A DNA stretch of 64,000 bases from VFMC01 sp963791635 (GTDB taxonomy: Bacteria; Actinomycetota; Acidimicrobiia; Acidimicrobiales; Ilumatobacteraceae): the NCBI GenBank assembly GCA_963791635.1, contig CAWBTC010000005.1, forward strand, positions 434,001 through 498,000. Reading direction: 5' to 3'. Under the pieces are notes generated by a model. It did not search any database, was not told the origin of the DNA, and was given only the letters and a program-made list of their open reading frames with translations. How positions within the stretch are numbered: position 1 is the stretch's first letter; each line of letters starts with the position of its first letter. Shown here piece after piece: positions 28,050 to 37,391 of the stretch. Both the position numbers and the translations under genes were made by a program.

Positions 28050-28391
28050 TCAGGGGATATCGAGCAGCACAGCGATCATCTCGCGGATCTGCGCCAACGT
28101 AGCGCCACCGACATTGCCGCGGACCTCGAGGATCCGACGCGGAGACACCGGCCTCACGTGCTGGCACTGCGCAACAGACTCGACCATCAGACCGTTGGCC
28201 TCGTCAGAAGGAAGAACGATCTCGGAATGGAACCGTCTGATCGTCGATGACAACGGCACCACGTGGATCACCGACGGCGTCGTGTCGAGGATCCGCTGAG
28301 TCGTCACCACCACTGCCGGATGCCGGAAGCCTGCTTCACGTCCCTCCGGGGCGCCGAGATCGAGATCGACCACATCACCCGAGTTCGGCAT
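28050..28391 (-). CDS. mazF: MazF/PemK-type endoribonuclease toxin
   Basis: 113 residues. The N terminus MPNSGDVVDLDLGAPEGREA followed by RHPAVVVTTQRI is the MazF/PemK fold signature (GDVV...L, G-E, RPAVVV-like). Such toxins cleave single-stranded mRNA. The ATG at 28391 lies 4 bp after the antitoxin stop; an ATG at 28409 would overlap the antitoxin by 14 bp. Either way the pair is translationally linked. The antitoxin upstream supports the assignment. Confidence 0.83.
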   Translation of the reverse strand: MPNSGDVVDLDLGAPEGREAGFRHPAVVVTTQRILDTTPSVIHVVPLSSTIRRFHSEIVLPSDEANGLMVESVAQCQHVRPVSPRRILEVRGNVGGATLAQIREMIAVLLDIP

Positions 28392-28395
28392 CCAG

Positions 28396-28569
28396 CTACA
28401 TCTCTTCATCGTCGCCCAGCGGCGACCGGAGTTCCACGCCGATCCTGTCCTGTCGAAGCGCGCGAACCGCCAAGGTCACGGTGTTCCCGACAGTGGTGTT
28501 CAGCTCGGCGGCGAGCCGCTTCAGATCCTCGTGAGTGGATGCATCGATCCGAACACTCGTGCTGTGCAT
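28396..28569 (-). CDS. MazE-like antitoxin (ribbon-helix-helix type)
   Basis: 57 residues. MHSTSVRIDASTHEDLKRLA has the beta-strand plus helix pattern of ribbon-helix-helix DNA-binding antitoxins, followed by a helical middle and an acidic tail ending LGDDEEM that could wrap the toxin. The start ATG at 28569 follows a TACGCT element (leaderless promoter possible). It is probably autoregulated together with the toxin. Confidence 0.72.
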   Translation of the reverse strand: MHSTSVRIDASTHEDLKRLAAELNTTVGNTVTLAVRALRQDRIGVELRSPLGDDEEM

Positions 28570-28645
28570 GCAGATCAGCGTACAAACCACCGGTCATCCC
28601 GCCGACCTGCAGTGTGTCCCTCGTTGTCGCTCTGGTCCCCTCTGT

Positions 28646-28713
28646 ACCGTGTCACACCGGTTTCGTAGGCTTGTGGTGTCGGTCGTTCTGAACCGTGTCA
28701 CACCGGTTTCGTA
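28646..28713. repeat. Two 22-bp direct repeats, 46-bp period
   Basis: An identical 22-bp sequence, beginning ACCGTGTCACAC and ending GGTTTCGTA, occurs at 28646-28667 and 28692-28713. Each copy contains the small dyad GTGT-C-ACAC. They lie between the divergent antitoxin gene and the DUF222 gene, so they may be operator sites or a remnant of duplication. Confidence 0.75.
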
Positions 28714-28814
28714 CGATCGAGTTGTTCCGAGTTCCCCCGGAACGCGATCGAGTCCGGCCTTCGGGTCCGGGCTCCTCTTCATCATCGGAGTTCGCGTCGA
28801 GAGGGGGTGTTCGT

Positions 28815-30143
28815 ATGTCCGTGCAGGAACTGGTCGACGAGATCGATCACATCACCACGTCGTTCGATGCCGTCCGTTCCTCCGACTCGGTCGTCGCCGA
28901 TCTCCACGACGTGTCTCGCACGCTCGGCCATGTCACCAGGTTGCGCAACTGGCTCGATTCGGTCGAGGTCGATCACGTGTTGCGGCTCGAGCAGTTGGCC
29001 GAGTCGTGCCCGTCGGTGCTTCCCGAGCAGATCGTCGCCGACGCCACTCGCCGCACGCTCCGCGAAGCGGTCCGTGTCCACCGACGGGCCGGGGTCGCGG
29101 CAGCCATGCCGGCGGTGGCGGATGCACTCCGAGTGGCGGCGATCAGCGGTGCGCATCTCGATGTGCTCGCCGATGCGCTGCGGCACATGGATGCCGCGCT
29201 CCGCCCCCAGCTGATCCTGCGCAGCGATCGGTTGGCCGCCATCGCTGCAGCGGTGCTGGTCTCTGACTTCCGCCGCACCGTGTCCGACGAAGTGCGCTCG
29301 ATCGAGGCTGACGATGGCCGCGACCGGCTGCAGCGCCAGCGGGCACAAACCGGTCTCGATTGCAGGGTCGGCCGCGACGGGATGGTCCACCTCAACGGTC
29401 GGATCGATCCTGCGAACGGGCTGCCCTTCCTGCAGGCGCTGGCCGACCGTACCGATCAACTGTTCCGCGGTGAGCCGATCGAGGGCTGCCCCGAGGATCC
29501 CGTGCTGAAGCAACGATTCCTCCGGGCGCATGCCTTGCTGTCGCTCGTGATGGGCGGTGGCGTGCAGGCTGGACGGCCACAGTTCATCGTCACCATCGAT
29601 CAGCAGACCTTGGCGACTGGCGAGCGGCACGCCGCGTCGCGCGTCGATACCGGGTTCGATGGGCTCGACCTGCCGATCGCGCACCTGGTCGCTCATCTCG
29701 GCGGGGCCGAGGTGATCCCTGTGGTGCTCGACGAGCACGGCGTGGCCAGCAAGGTCGGGGCGCGACGGTGGCGCTGCGATCAGGCGCGCATCGCCGGGCT
29801 CCACCACGAGGTCGACCAAGAGCCGGGTCATCCCCTCGATGCGGGGCGGCACAGCCGACTGGCGACGCAGCCACAACGCTGGGCGATCCGGGCGATGTAC
29901 CGGTGGTGCGCCTTCCCGGGCTGCCGCGTCCCGGTCCGCATGGCCGAGCCGCACCACACGATCGAGTGGGAGCACCACGGCACCACCGATCTCCACCTGC
30001 TCGTTCCGCTGTGCCGGCACCATCACGATCGGGTCCACGCGAAGCGTTGGCAGCTGTCGCTGTCGCCACAACGTCGCCTTGCGGTGAGATTCCCCGACGG
30101 CTCGGTGATGGCCACGGGTCCACCGTGCGAGCAGTGGCGGTGA
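28815..30143 (+). CDS. DUF222 domain protein with C-terminal HNH nuclease (13E12 family)
   Basis: 442 residues. The helical DUF222 region covers roughly the first 330 residues; the C-terminal HNH motif reads CAFPGCRVPV, then EPHHTIEWEHHG and LCRHHHDRVH, with paired cysteines and the HNH histidines present. These proteins occur in many copies in actinobacterial genomes (13E12 repeat family) and are suspected selfish nucleases; the cellular role is not settled. The ATG at 28815 has GAGGGGG seven bases upstream. The neighbouring toxin-antitoxin genes and direct repeats fit an accessory island. Confidence 0.85.
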   Translation: MSVQELVDEIDHITTSFDAVRSSDSVVADLHDVSRTLGHVTRLRNWLDSVEVDHVLRLEQLAESCPSVLPEQIVADATRRTLREAVRVHRRAGVAAAMPAVADALRVAAISGAHLDVLADALRHMDAALRPQLILRSDRLAAIAAAVLVSDFRRTVSDEVRSIEADDGRDRLQRQRAQTGLDCRVGRDGMVHLNGRIDPANGLPFLQALADRTDQLFRGEPIEGCPEDPVLKQRFLRAHALLSLVMGGGVQAGRPQFIVTIDQQTLATGERHAASRVDTGFDGLDLPIAHLVAHLGGAEVIPVVLDEHGVASKVGARRWRCDQARIAGLHHEVDQEPGHPLDAGRHSRLATQPQRWAIRAMYRWCAFPGCRVPVRMAEPHHTIEWEHHGTTDLHLLVPLCRHHHDRVHAKRWQLSLSPQRRLAVRFPDGSVMATGPPCEQWR

Positions 30144-30171
30144 CCGTCACCGTGAGCGCTGGGTCAGCGCA

Positions 30172-30540
30172 TCAGGCGCCGCCGGTGAAGAACGCGACGA
30201 CGAACACCAACCAGAGCAGGAAGAACACCACCCAGATCGCGAGGAAGGCTGTCCCGATGATGCCGCAGATCCGACCCGCCGTGACGTGGCCACGATTCGA
30301 CCAGTACATCGCAGGCTGCGCGTCCATCTCGCGGAGCGCTTCGTTCCCGGACTTCCACGCGAAGGGCCCGATGACGCCGCACACAACGATGCTCAGGATG
30401 CCCAGCACGAGCACGGTGGTTCCCCGCGGGTGCTCGGCACCCACGGGTACGGGTCCCCACCCCGTGGGCCCATCGCCGGGCCACGGTTGTCGTGGCCCGA
30501 CGCGGTCTTGCGGGGGAGGGGGCGGCGGGAAGTCCGACAC
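30172..30540 (-). CDS. Small DUF4190-type membrane protein
   Basis: 122 residues. A proline-rich N terminus (MSDFPPPPPPQD) is followed by two membrane helices (TTVLVLGILSIVVCGVIGPF and IIGTAFLAIWVVFFLLWLVF) separated by WKSGNEALREMDAQP, the DUF4190 pattern. The GTG at 30540 is used; the much longer reading frame upstream is antisense to gltB. Function unknown. It is divergent from gltB across about 170 bp. Confidence 0.75.
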   Translation of the reverse strand: MSDFPPPPPPQDRVGPRQPWPGDGPTGWGPVPVGAEHPRGTTVLVLGILSIVVCGVIGPFAWKSGNEALREMDAQPAMYWSNRGHVTAGRICGIIGTAFLAIWVVFFLLWLVFVVAFFTGGA

Positions 30541-30708
30541 GCGTGCATCCTCGCGCGGTTGCGGGGGTCGCGCCCACGGACAGGGAGTGGGTTGGCAGGG
30601 CGGCGCACACGTGCGTAACATCCCTGTGACCGTTCGAGCCAGCGTTGTCTCGTGCGCCACTCCAGCCCGTTCGCCAACCCAGGCGATGACTCTTGTGGAG
30701 CCGACAAC

Positions 30709-33700
30709 ATGCGTTCCGATCTTCCCCCGCCGTCGGGTCTCTATGACCCGCGCTTCGAGCACGATGCCTGTGGGGTCTCGTTCGTCGCCAACATCAAGGG
30801 CATCCGCAGCCGCTCGATCGTCGAACTCGGCATGAGCGCGCTCTGCAACATGGAGCACCGCGGAGCGACCGGCGCTGAGGCCGACTCGGGCGACGGCGCA
30901 GGCATCCTCATCCAGGTACCTGATGCGTTCCTTCGGGCCGAGGCCGGGTTCGAGCTGCCGGCAGCCGGGCAGTACGCCGTGGGAATCGCCTTCCTGCCCA
31001 CCGATGCGGGCGACGCAGAGAAGGCCCAGGCTTCGATCGACGCGATCATCGCCGAGGAGGGCCTCACCGTCCTCGGATGGCGCGAGGTACCGATCCGGCC
31101 CGCGTGCCTGGGCATCACCTCGCGTGCGGCGATGCCGAGCTTCAAGCAGCTGTTCGTCGCCGATCCCGCCAGCGCTGCCGGGATCGACCTCGACCGCAAG
31201 GTGTACATCGCACGTAAGCGGGTGGAACACGAGCTGCCGCTGGAGCAGAGCACGTTCTTCCCCTCGCTCGGCAGCCGCACCCTCGTCTACAAGGGCATGT
31301 TCACCACACCTCAGCTCGCGGAGTTCTTCCCCGACCTCGACGACGAGCGCGTGGAGAGCGCTCTGGCGCTCGTGCACAGCCGTTTCAGCACCAATACCTT
31401 CCCCAGCTGGCCCCTCGCGCACCCGTACCGCTACATCGCCCACAACGGCGAGATCAACACCGTGCAGGGCAACCGCAACTGGATGCGCACCCGTGAAGCG
31501 ATGCTCCACAGCGACTTCCTGCCCGGCCTCGAACGCGCGTTCCCGATCTGCACCCCCGGTGGCAGCGACTCGGCCAGTTTCGACGAGGTGCTCGAACTGC
31601 TCCACCTCGGTGGCCGCAGCTTGCCGCACGCGATGTTGATGATGATCCCGGAGGCCTGGGAGAACCACGCCACGATGGACGCCGACAAGCGGGCGTTCTA
31701 CCGGTTCCACGCCTCGCTGATGGAGCCGTGGGATGGCCCAGCATGTGTGGCGTTCACCGACGGCAGCGTCATCGGCGCCGTGCTCGACCGCAATGGTCTG
31801 CGCCCCAGCCGGTACTGGGTCACCGACGACGACCTGGTCGTGCTCGCGAGTGAGGTCGGCGTCATCGAGGTGCCGGCGGCAAAGATCGTCCGGAAGGGCC
31901 GCCTCCAGCCTGGCCGGATGTTCCTGGTGGACACTGAGCAAGGTCGCATCGTCGACGACGACGAGATCAAGCGTTCCCTCTCTGCTGCCCAGCCGTATGC
32001 CAAGTGGCTCACCGACGGCATGACCGAGCTCGACGAGCTGCCCGGTCGCGAGCACATCGTCTTCAGCCACGACAGCGTGCTACGTCGGCAACAGATGTTC
32101 GGCTACACCCACGAAGAGCTCAAGCTGATCGTCGCGCCGATGGCTGCCAACGCAATGGAGCCGCTCGGCTCGATGGGCACCGATACACCGATTGCGGTCC
32201 TCAGTGATCGCAGCCGTCTGCTGTTCGACTACTTCCAGCAGCTGTTCGCCCAGGTCACAAACCCGCCGCTCGATGCCATCCGCGAAGAGGTGGTCACCGC
32301 GATCGGGAGTTCGGTCGGCCCGGAGGCCAACCTGCTCCAGCCGAGCCCGGAGAGCTGCCGCCAGCTGGCGCTGCCGTTCCCGATCATCGACAACGACGAC
32401 CTGGCCAAGATCATCCACATCGACGACGACGGTCAGTACCCCGAACTGCGCGCCGTGGAGGTCAGCGGCCTCTATCGCGTCTCGGGCGGCGGCCTCGCGA
32501 TGCAGCGTGCCCTCGACGCGGTGCGTTCGAAGGTGAGCAAGGCGATCGACGACGGCGCCCGCGTGGTGGTGCTCAGCGACCGCAACAGTGATGCCGTGTA
32601 CGCCCCGATCCCGAGCCTGCTGCTCACCTCGGCCGTGCATCATCACCTCATCCGCGAAAAGAAGCGCACCAAGGTTGGCCTGATCGTCGAGTGCGGCGAT
32701 GCCCGCGAGGTGCACCACATGGCCCTCCTCGTCGGATACGGCGCGGGCGCGATCAACCCGTATCTCGCGTTCGAGAGCATCGAGGACATGATCGCCCAGG
32801 ACCTGCACAACCTGGGCGGACTCGATCCGAAGAAGGCCGTCAAGAACTACATCAAGGCCGCCGGCAAGGGCGTGCTCAAGGTGATGAGCAAGATGGGTGT
32901 CAGCACCGTCGCCAGCTACACCGGCGCGCAGATCTTCGAAGCGATCGGCCTCGGACGCGACCTCGTCGACGAGTACTTCACCGGTACGGTCAGCCGGCTC
33001 GGCGGGATCAGCCTCGACGACGTCGCCAAGGAGGTCGCCGAGCGCCATCGCACCGCCCACCCGAGCCGCCCGACCGAGCGTGCCCATCGCAAGCTCGAGC
33101 TCGGCGGCGAGTACCAGTGGCGCCGTGAGGGTGAGGTGCACCTGTTCAACCCGGACACCGTGTTCAAGCTGCAGCACGCCACCCGCGCCAAGCGCTACGA
33201 CGTGTTCAAGGAGTACACCGCACTCGTCGACGACCAGTCGAAGCACCTGTCGACGCTGCGCGGCCTGTTCTCGCTCACCGAGGGCGTGCGCCCCGCAGTG
33301 CCGATCGACGAGGTCGAGCCGGTCAGCGAGATCGTCAAGCGGTTCAGCACCGGGGCGATGAGCTACGGCTCGATCAGCATGGAGGCGCACGAGACGCTCG
33401 CCATCGCGATGAACTCGATCGGCGCCAAGAGCAACACCGGCGAGGGCGGCGAGGATGCCGAGCGCCTCTACGACCCCACGCGTCGCAGCGCGATCAAACA
33501 GGTGGCCAGCGGCCGCTTCGGCGTCACCAGCGAGTACCTCGTGAATGCCGACGACCTGCAGATCAAGATGGCGCAGGGGGCCAAGCCGGGCGAAGGCGGT
33601 CAGCTGCCGGGCCACAAGGTCTACCCATGGGTGGCCAAGACCCGGCATTCCACGCCGGGCGTCGGCCTCATCAGCCCACCGCCGCACCACGACATCTACT

Positions 33701-35256
33701 CGATCGAGGATCTCAAGCAGCTGATCCACGACTTGAAGAACTCCAACCCCGACGCCCGCGTGCACGTCAAGCTCGTGGCCGAGGTGGGCGTGGGCACGGT
33801 GGCTGCCGGTGTGAGCAAGGCCAAGGCCGATGTGGTGCTGATCAGCGGTCACGACGGTGGCACCGGCGCGTCGCCGCTCACGTCGTTGAAGCATGCCGGC
33901 GCACCGTGGGAGCTCGGCCTCGCCGAGACCCAGCAGACGCTGCTGCTGAACGGCTTGCGCGACCGAATCGTCGTCCAGGCCGACGGCCAGATGAAGACCG
34001 GCCGAGACGTCGTGATCGCGGCGCTCCTCGGCGCCGAGGAGTTCGGCTTCGCCACCGCACCACTGGTGGTGAGCGGCTGCATCATGATGCGCGTCTGCCA
34101 CCTCGACACCTGCCCGGTCGGTGTGGCCACGCAGAACCCGGAGTTGCGGGCGAAGTTCAGCGGCAAGCCGGAGTTCGTCGTCAACTTCATGGAGTACATC
34201 GCCGAAGAGGTGCGCGAATGGATGGCCAAGCTCGGCTTCCGCACGCTCGCGGAGATGATCGGTCACGTCGAGGTGCTCGACACCACCCACGCCATCCAGC
34301 ACTGGAAGGCGAAGGGTCTCGACATCTCGCCGATCCTCGCCGCGCCGCAGAACCCGTACGGCCAGACGCTCGTCAACAGCACCGGGCAGGATCACGGTCT
34401 CTCAGAGGCGCTCGACCAGGTGCTGATCGAGCGGGCAGCCGCCGCACTTGATCGCGCCGAACGGGTGGAGATCGGTCTGCCGATCCGCAACGTGAACCGC
34501 ACCGTCGGCACGATGCTCGGCAACGCCGTCACCAAGCGCTACGGCGGTGCCGGTCTCCCCGACGACACGATCCGAGTCAAGTTCCGCGGTTCGGCGGGCC
34601 AGAGCCTCGGCGCGTTCGTGCCGTCCGGCATCACGCTCGAGCTCGAGGGTGACACCAACGACTACGTGGGCAAGGGCCTGTCGGGTGGGCGGATCGTGGT
34701 GCGCCCGGATCGGGACGCCACGTTCCTGGCGGAGGAGAACGTGATCGCCGGCAACGTCATCGGCTATGGCGCCACCGGTGGAGAGATCTTCCTGCGTGGC
34801 GTGGTCGGGGAACGGTTCTGCGTCCGCAACTCCGGCGCCACCGCAGTCGTCGAAGGTGTCGGTGACCACGGCTGCGAGTACATGACCGGTGGGCGGGTCG
34901 TGGTGCTCGGCGCCACCGGGCGCAACTTCGGAGCGGGGATGAGCGGCGGCATCGCCTATGTGCACGACCCCGACGACGTGCTTGCCGCGAAGCTCAACCG
35001 TGACATGGTCGACCTGTTGCCGCTCGGCGACGAGCACATCGCCGAGCTGCGCGGCTTCGTCGAGAGCCACCTGCGGTGGACCGAGTCGTCGGTGGCCGAG
35101 CGATTGCTCGGTCGGTGGGACGACGCGGTCGCCGAGTTCCGGATGGTGATGCCCCGCGACTACGCCCGCGTGCTGAAGGTGATGACAGACGCCGAGTCCG
35201 AAGGGCTCGACGAGGCAGCGACGTTGGAGCGTGTGATGGAGGCCAGCCGTGGGTGA
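30709..35256 (+). CDS. gltB: Glutamate synthase large subunit
   Basis: 1515 residues. The N-terminal glutaminase nucleophile is C21 (HDACGVSF), normally exposed by removal of the short propeptide. Next come the central domain, the FMN-binding synthase barrel (SAIKQVASGRFGVTSEYL, then GAKPGEGGQLPGHKV), the [3Fe-4S] ligands C1124, C1130 and C1135 (CIMMRVCHLDTC) and the C-terminal beta-helix. It converts glutamine plus 2-oxoglutarate to two glutamates. The ATG at 30709 follows GTGGAG at 30695. The stop overlaps gltD by 8 bp. Confidence 0.96.
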   Translation: MRSDLPPPSGLYDPRFEHDACGVSFVANIKGIRSRSIVELGMSALCNMEHRGATGAEADSGDGAGILIQVPDAFLRAEAGFELPAAGQYAVGIAFLPTDAGDAEKAQASIDAIIAEEGLTVLGWREVPIRPACLGITSRAAMPSFKQLFVADPASAAGIDLDRKVYIARKRVEHELPLEQSTFFPSLGSRTLVYKGMFTTPQLAEFFPDLDDERVESALALVHSRFSTNTFPSWPLAHPYRYIAHNGEINTVQGNRNWMRTREAMLHSDFLPGLERAFPICTPGGSDSASFDEVLELLHLGGRSLPHAMLMMIPEAWENHATMDADKRAFYRFHASLMEPWDGPACVAFTDGSVIGAVLDRNGLRPSRYWVTDDDLVVLASEVGVIEVPAAKIVRKGRLQPGRMFLVDTEQGRIVDDDEIKRSLSAAQPYAKWLTDGMTELDELPGREHIVFSHDSVLRRQQMFGYTHEELKLIVAPMAANAMEPLGSMGTDTPIAVLSDRSRLLFDYFQQLFAQVTNPPLDAIREEVVTAIGSSVGPEANLLQPSPESCRQLALPFPIIDNDDLAKIIHIDDDGQYPELRAVEVSGLYRVSGGGLAMQRALDAVRSKVSKAIDDGARVVVLSDRNSDAVYAPIPSLLLTSAVHHHLIREKKRTKVGLIVECGDAREVHHMALLVGYGAGAINPYLAFESIEDMIAQDLHNLGGLDPKKAVKNYIKAAGKGVLKVMSKMGVSTVASYTGAQIFEAIGLGRDLVDEYFTGTVSRLGGISLDDVAKEVAERHRTAHPSRPTERAHRKLELGGEYQWRREGEVHLFNPDTVFKLQHATRAKRYDVFKEYTALVDDQSKHLSTLRGLFSLTEGVRPAVPIDEVEPVSEIVKRFSTGAMSYGSISMEAHETLAIAMNSIGAKSNTGEGGEDAERLYDPTRRSAIKQVASGRFGVTSEYLVNADDLQIKMAQGAKPGEGGQLPGHKVYPWVAKTRHSTPGVGLISPPPHHDIYSIEDLKQLIHDLKNSNPDARVHVKLVAEVGVGTVAAGVSKAKADVVLISGHDGGTGASPLTSLKHAGAPWELGLAETQQTLLLNGLRDRIVVQADGQMKTGRDVVIAALLGAEEFGFATAPLVVSGCIMMRVCHLDTCPVGVATQNPELRAKFSGKPEFVVNFMEYIAEEVREWMAKLGFRTLAEMIGHVEVLDTTHAIQHWKAKGLDISPILAAPQNPYGQTLVNSTGQDHGLSEALDQVLIERAAAALDRAERVEIGLPIRNVNRTVGTMLGNAVTKRYGGAGLPDDTIRVKFRGSAGQSLGAFVPSGITLELEGDTNDYVGKGLSGGRIVVRPDRDATFLAEENVIAGNVIGYGATGGEIFLRGVVGERFCVRNSGATAVVEGVGDHGCEYMTGGRVVVLGATGRNFGAGMSGGIAYVHDPDDVLAAKLNRDMVDLLPLGDEHIAELRGFVESHLRWTESSVAERLLGRWDDAVAEFRMVMPRDYARVLKVMTDAESEGLDEAATLERVMEASRG

Positions 35257-36700
35257 AGTGACCGGGTTCATGAAGTGGCAGCGCGCCACCCCCACGCGTC
35301 GGCCGGTGCCGGTGCGACTGCGTGACTGGAAGGAGGTGTACGAGGACTTTCCTGCGGAAACGCTCAAGCTGCAGGCGGGGCGATGCATGGACTGCGGCAT
35401 CCCGTTCTGCAACAACGGGTGCCCACTCGGCAACCTGATCCCCGACTGGAACGACCTCGTCTACCGCGAACACTGGCGCGACGCGATCGACCGGCTGCAT
35501 GCGACGAACAACTTTCCGGAGTTCACCGGTCGGCTGTGTCCGGCCCCGTGCGAATCGGCCTGCGTGCTCGGCATCAACAGCGACCCGGTGGCCATCAAGC
35601 AGGTGGAGGTCGAGATCATCGATCGCGCGTGGGATGAGGGCTGGGTGCTGCCACAGAAGCCGACGGTTCGCACCGGCAAGCGCCTCGTGGTGATCGGATC
35701 CGGCCCGGCAGGCCTCGCCGCCGCCCAGCAGCTCACCCGCGCCGGACACGAGGTGATCGTGCTCGAGCGCGCCAACCGCATCGGTGGGCTCCTGCGTTAC
35801 GGCATTCCCGAGTTCAAGATGGAGAAGCGCCACCTCGACCGTCGACTCGCCCAGATGGAGGCCGAGGGCACCGAGTTCCGCACCAATGCGACCGTGGGGG
35901 AGAACGTCGACATCGAGGTGCTGCTCGCCTCGTACGACGCGATCGTGCTCGCCGCGGGCGCCACCGCCTGGCGCGATCTTCCTGTCCCCGGTCGCGAGTT
36001 GCGTGGCGTTCACCAGGCGATGGAGTACCTGCCACTCGCCAACAGGGTGCAACAGGGCGACCTCGAGCACTCGCCGATCGATGTCGCCGGCAAGCACGTC
36101 GTGATCATCGGTGGTGGCGACACCGGCGCCGACTGCCTCGGCACCGCCCACCGTCAGGGTGCTGCCAGCGTCACCCAGCTCGAGATCATGCCTCGCCCGG
36201 GCGACACCCGTGCCCCCGGCAACCCGTGGCCCACGTTCGCCTTCACCTACAAGGTCACCTCCGCCCACGAAGAGGGGGGTGAACGCCTGTTCAGCGTCAA
36301 CACCGAGCGCTTCGTCGACGACGGCAACGGCAACGTGCGTGCCCTGCTGATCCACGACGTGCAGATGGTGAACGGCAGGTTCGAGAAGGTGGAGGGCTCC
36401 GACCGCGAGATCCCGGCCGATCACGTCTTCCTGGCGATGGGTTTCGTCGGCCCGGACAAGGCTGGCTGGCTCGATCAGCTCGGCGTCGCCGTCGACGCCC
36501 GCGGCAACATCGCTCGCGGTGACGACTTCCAGTCCAACGTCCCCGGTGTGTTCGTCGCCGGCGACATGGGTCGGGGCCAGAGCCTCATCGTCTGGGCCAT
36601 CGCCGAAGGTCGGGCGTGCGCGTCGCACGTCGACAACTGGCTGATGGGAGATACCTCACTACCTGCACCGATTGCGCCCACCGCGCGACCACTTGTGTAG
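35249..36700 (+). CDS. gltD: Glutamate synthase small subunit
   Basis: 483 residues. It passes electrons from NADPH through FAD and two [4Fe-4S] clusters to GltB. Cysteines for the clusters are C46, C49, C54 and C58 (CMDCGIPFCNNGCP) and the group in LCPAPCESACVLG. FAD site: VVIGSGPAGLAAAQQL; NADPH site: VVIIGGGDTGADCLGTA. The GTG at 35249 gives MGEVTGFMKWQR, the normal family start, and overlaps the gltB stop. Confidence 0.96.
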   Translation: MGEVTGFMKWQRATPTRRPVPVRLRDWKEVYEDFPAETLKLQAGRCMDCGIPFCNNGCPLGNLIPDWNDLVYREHWRDAIDRLHATNNFPEFTGRLCPAPCESACVLGINSDPVAIKQVEVEIIDRAWDEGWVLPQKPTVRTGKRLVVIGSGPAGLAAAQQLTRAGHEVIVLERANRIGGLLRYGIPEFKMEKRHLDRRLAQMEAEGTEFRTNATVGENVDIEVLLASYDAIVLAAGATAWRDLPVPGRELRGVHQAMEYLPLANRVQQGDLEHSPIDVAGKHVVIIGGGDTGADCLGTAHRQGAASVTQLEIMPRPGDTRAPGNPWPTFAFTYKVTSAHEEGGERLFSVNTERFVDDGNGNVRALLIHDVQMVNGRFEKVEGSDREIPADHVFLAMGFVGPDKAGWLDQLGVAVDARGNIARGDDFQSNVPGVFVAGDMGRGQSLIVWAIAEGRACASHVDNWLMGDTSLPAPIAPTARPLV

Positions 36701-36724
36701 TCACGCCGCCTAACCTGCACACCC

Positions 36725-37378
36725 GTGAAGTCGATGTTGGTGGGTATCGGTCTGGTTGTCGCGGCGACGTCGCTCGGGTTGGTGTCGTGCGGGTCCGAGG
36801 AGGCAGCCACGAACACCACGTCGGTCAAGGTCGGCGCCACGAACTACGTCACCATCGCGCCGGCGCCGAGCACCAACGTGCCGGTGACGACGGCTCCCGA
36901 CGCACCCGGGTCCATCTTGCAGTTCCCGACCCAGTACGTGATCCTCGAGGGTGACTACCCGTCGACGGTGGCGGCGAAGTGGAAGGTCAAGTTCGAGGAT
37001 CTGATGACCCTCAACGGGTGGACCCTCCAAGAGAACGGCATCGTGCCGGAATGGCCTGGTGTCGGCCAGACGATCCAGATCCCCGCGGGTGCCACCGTGC
37101 CCGGTGTGCCACCCGATCCAGGCCTGCCGCCGGGCACCTCGATCGCCGGAACTCCGGCCGCACCAACCACGGCCGCTCCCGAGACGACGGTGGCGACCAC
37201 CACGACCACCGAGGCCCCCGGCTCGGCGTGTGGGACGTACACCATTGCCGAAGGTGACTACCCCGGCCTCGTGGCCACCAAGCTCGACACCACGGTCGGC
37301 AAGCTCAACGCTGCAAACTCGGCGACGAAGGGGTACAGCTCGTTCTACGTGGGCCTCGTCATCAACGTGCCCTGCTGA
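36725..37378 (+). CDS. LysM-domain lipoprotein
   Basis: 217 residues. Lipoprotein signal peptide with the lipobox LVSC and C22 as the lipidated residue, so it should be anchored outside the membrane. Two LysM-like modules: YVILEGDYPSTVAAKWKV to QTIQIPAG (about 71-123) and YTIAEGDYPGLVATKLDT to the C terminus (VINVPC). They are joined by a proline/threonine-rich linker. LysM modules bind peptidoglycan glycan strands, so a cell-wall role is likely. It starts 25 bp after gltD but is functionally unrelated. Confidence 0.85.
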   Translation: MKSMLVGIGLVVAATSLGLVSCGSEEAATNTTSVKVGATNYVTIAPAPSTNVPVTTAPDAPGSILQFPTQYVILEGDYPSTVAAKWKVKFEDLMTLNGWTLQENGIVPEWPGVGQTIQIPAGATVPGVPPDPGLPPGTSIAGTPAAPTTAAPETTVATTTTTEAPGSACGTYTIAEGDYPGLVATKLDTTVGKLNAANSATKGYSSFYVGLVINVPC

Positions 37379-37391
37379 GCGCACGACCGCC

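Noticed and set aside
30541..34395. Long minus-strand frames opposite gltB
   Set aside because: Antisense to glutamate synthase; only the part below 30540 encodes a credible protein, the DUF4190-type one.
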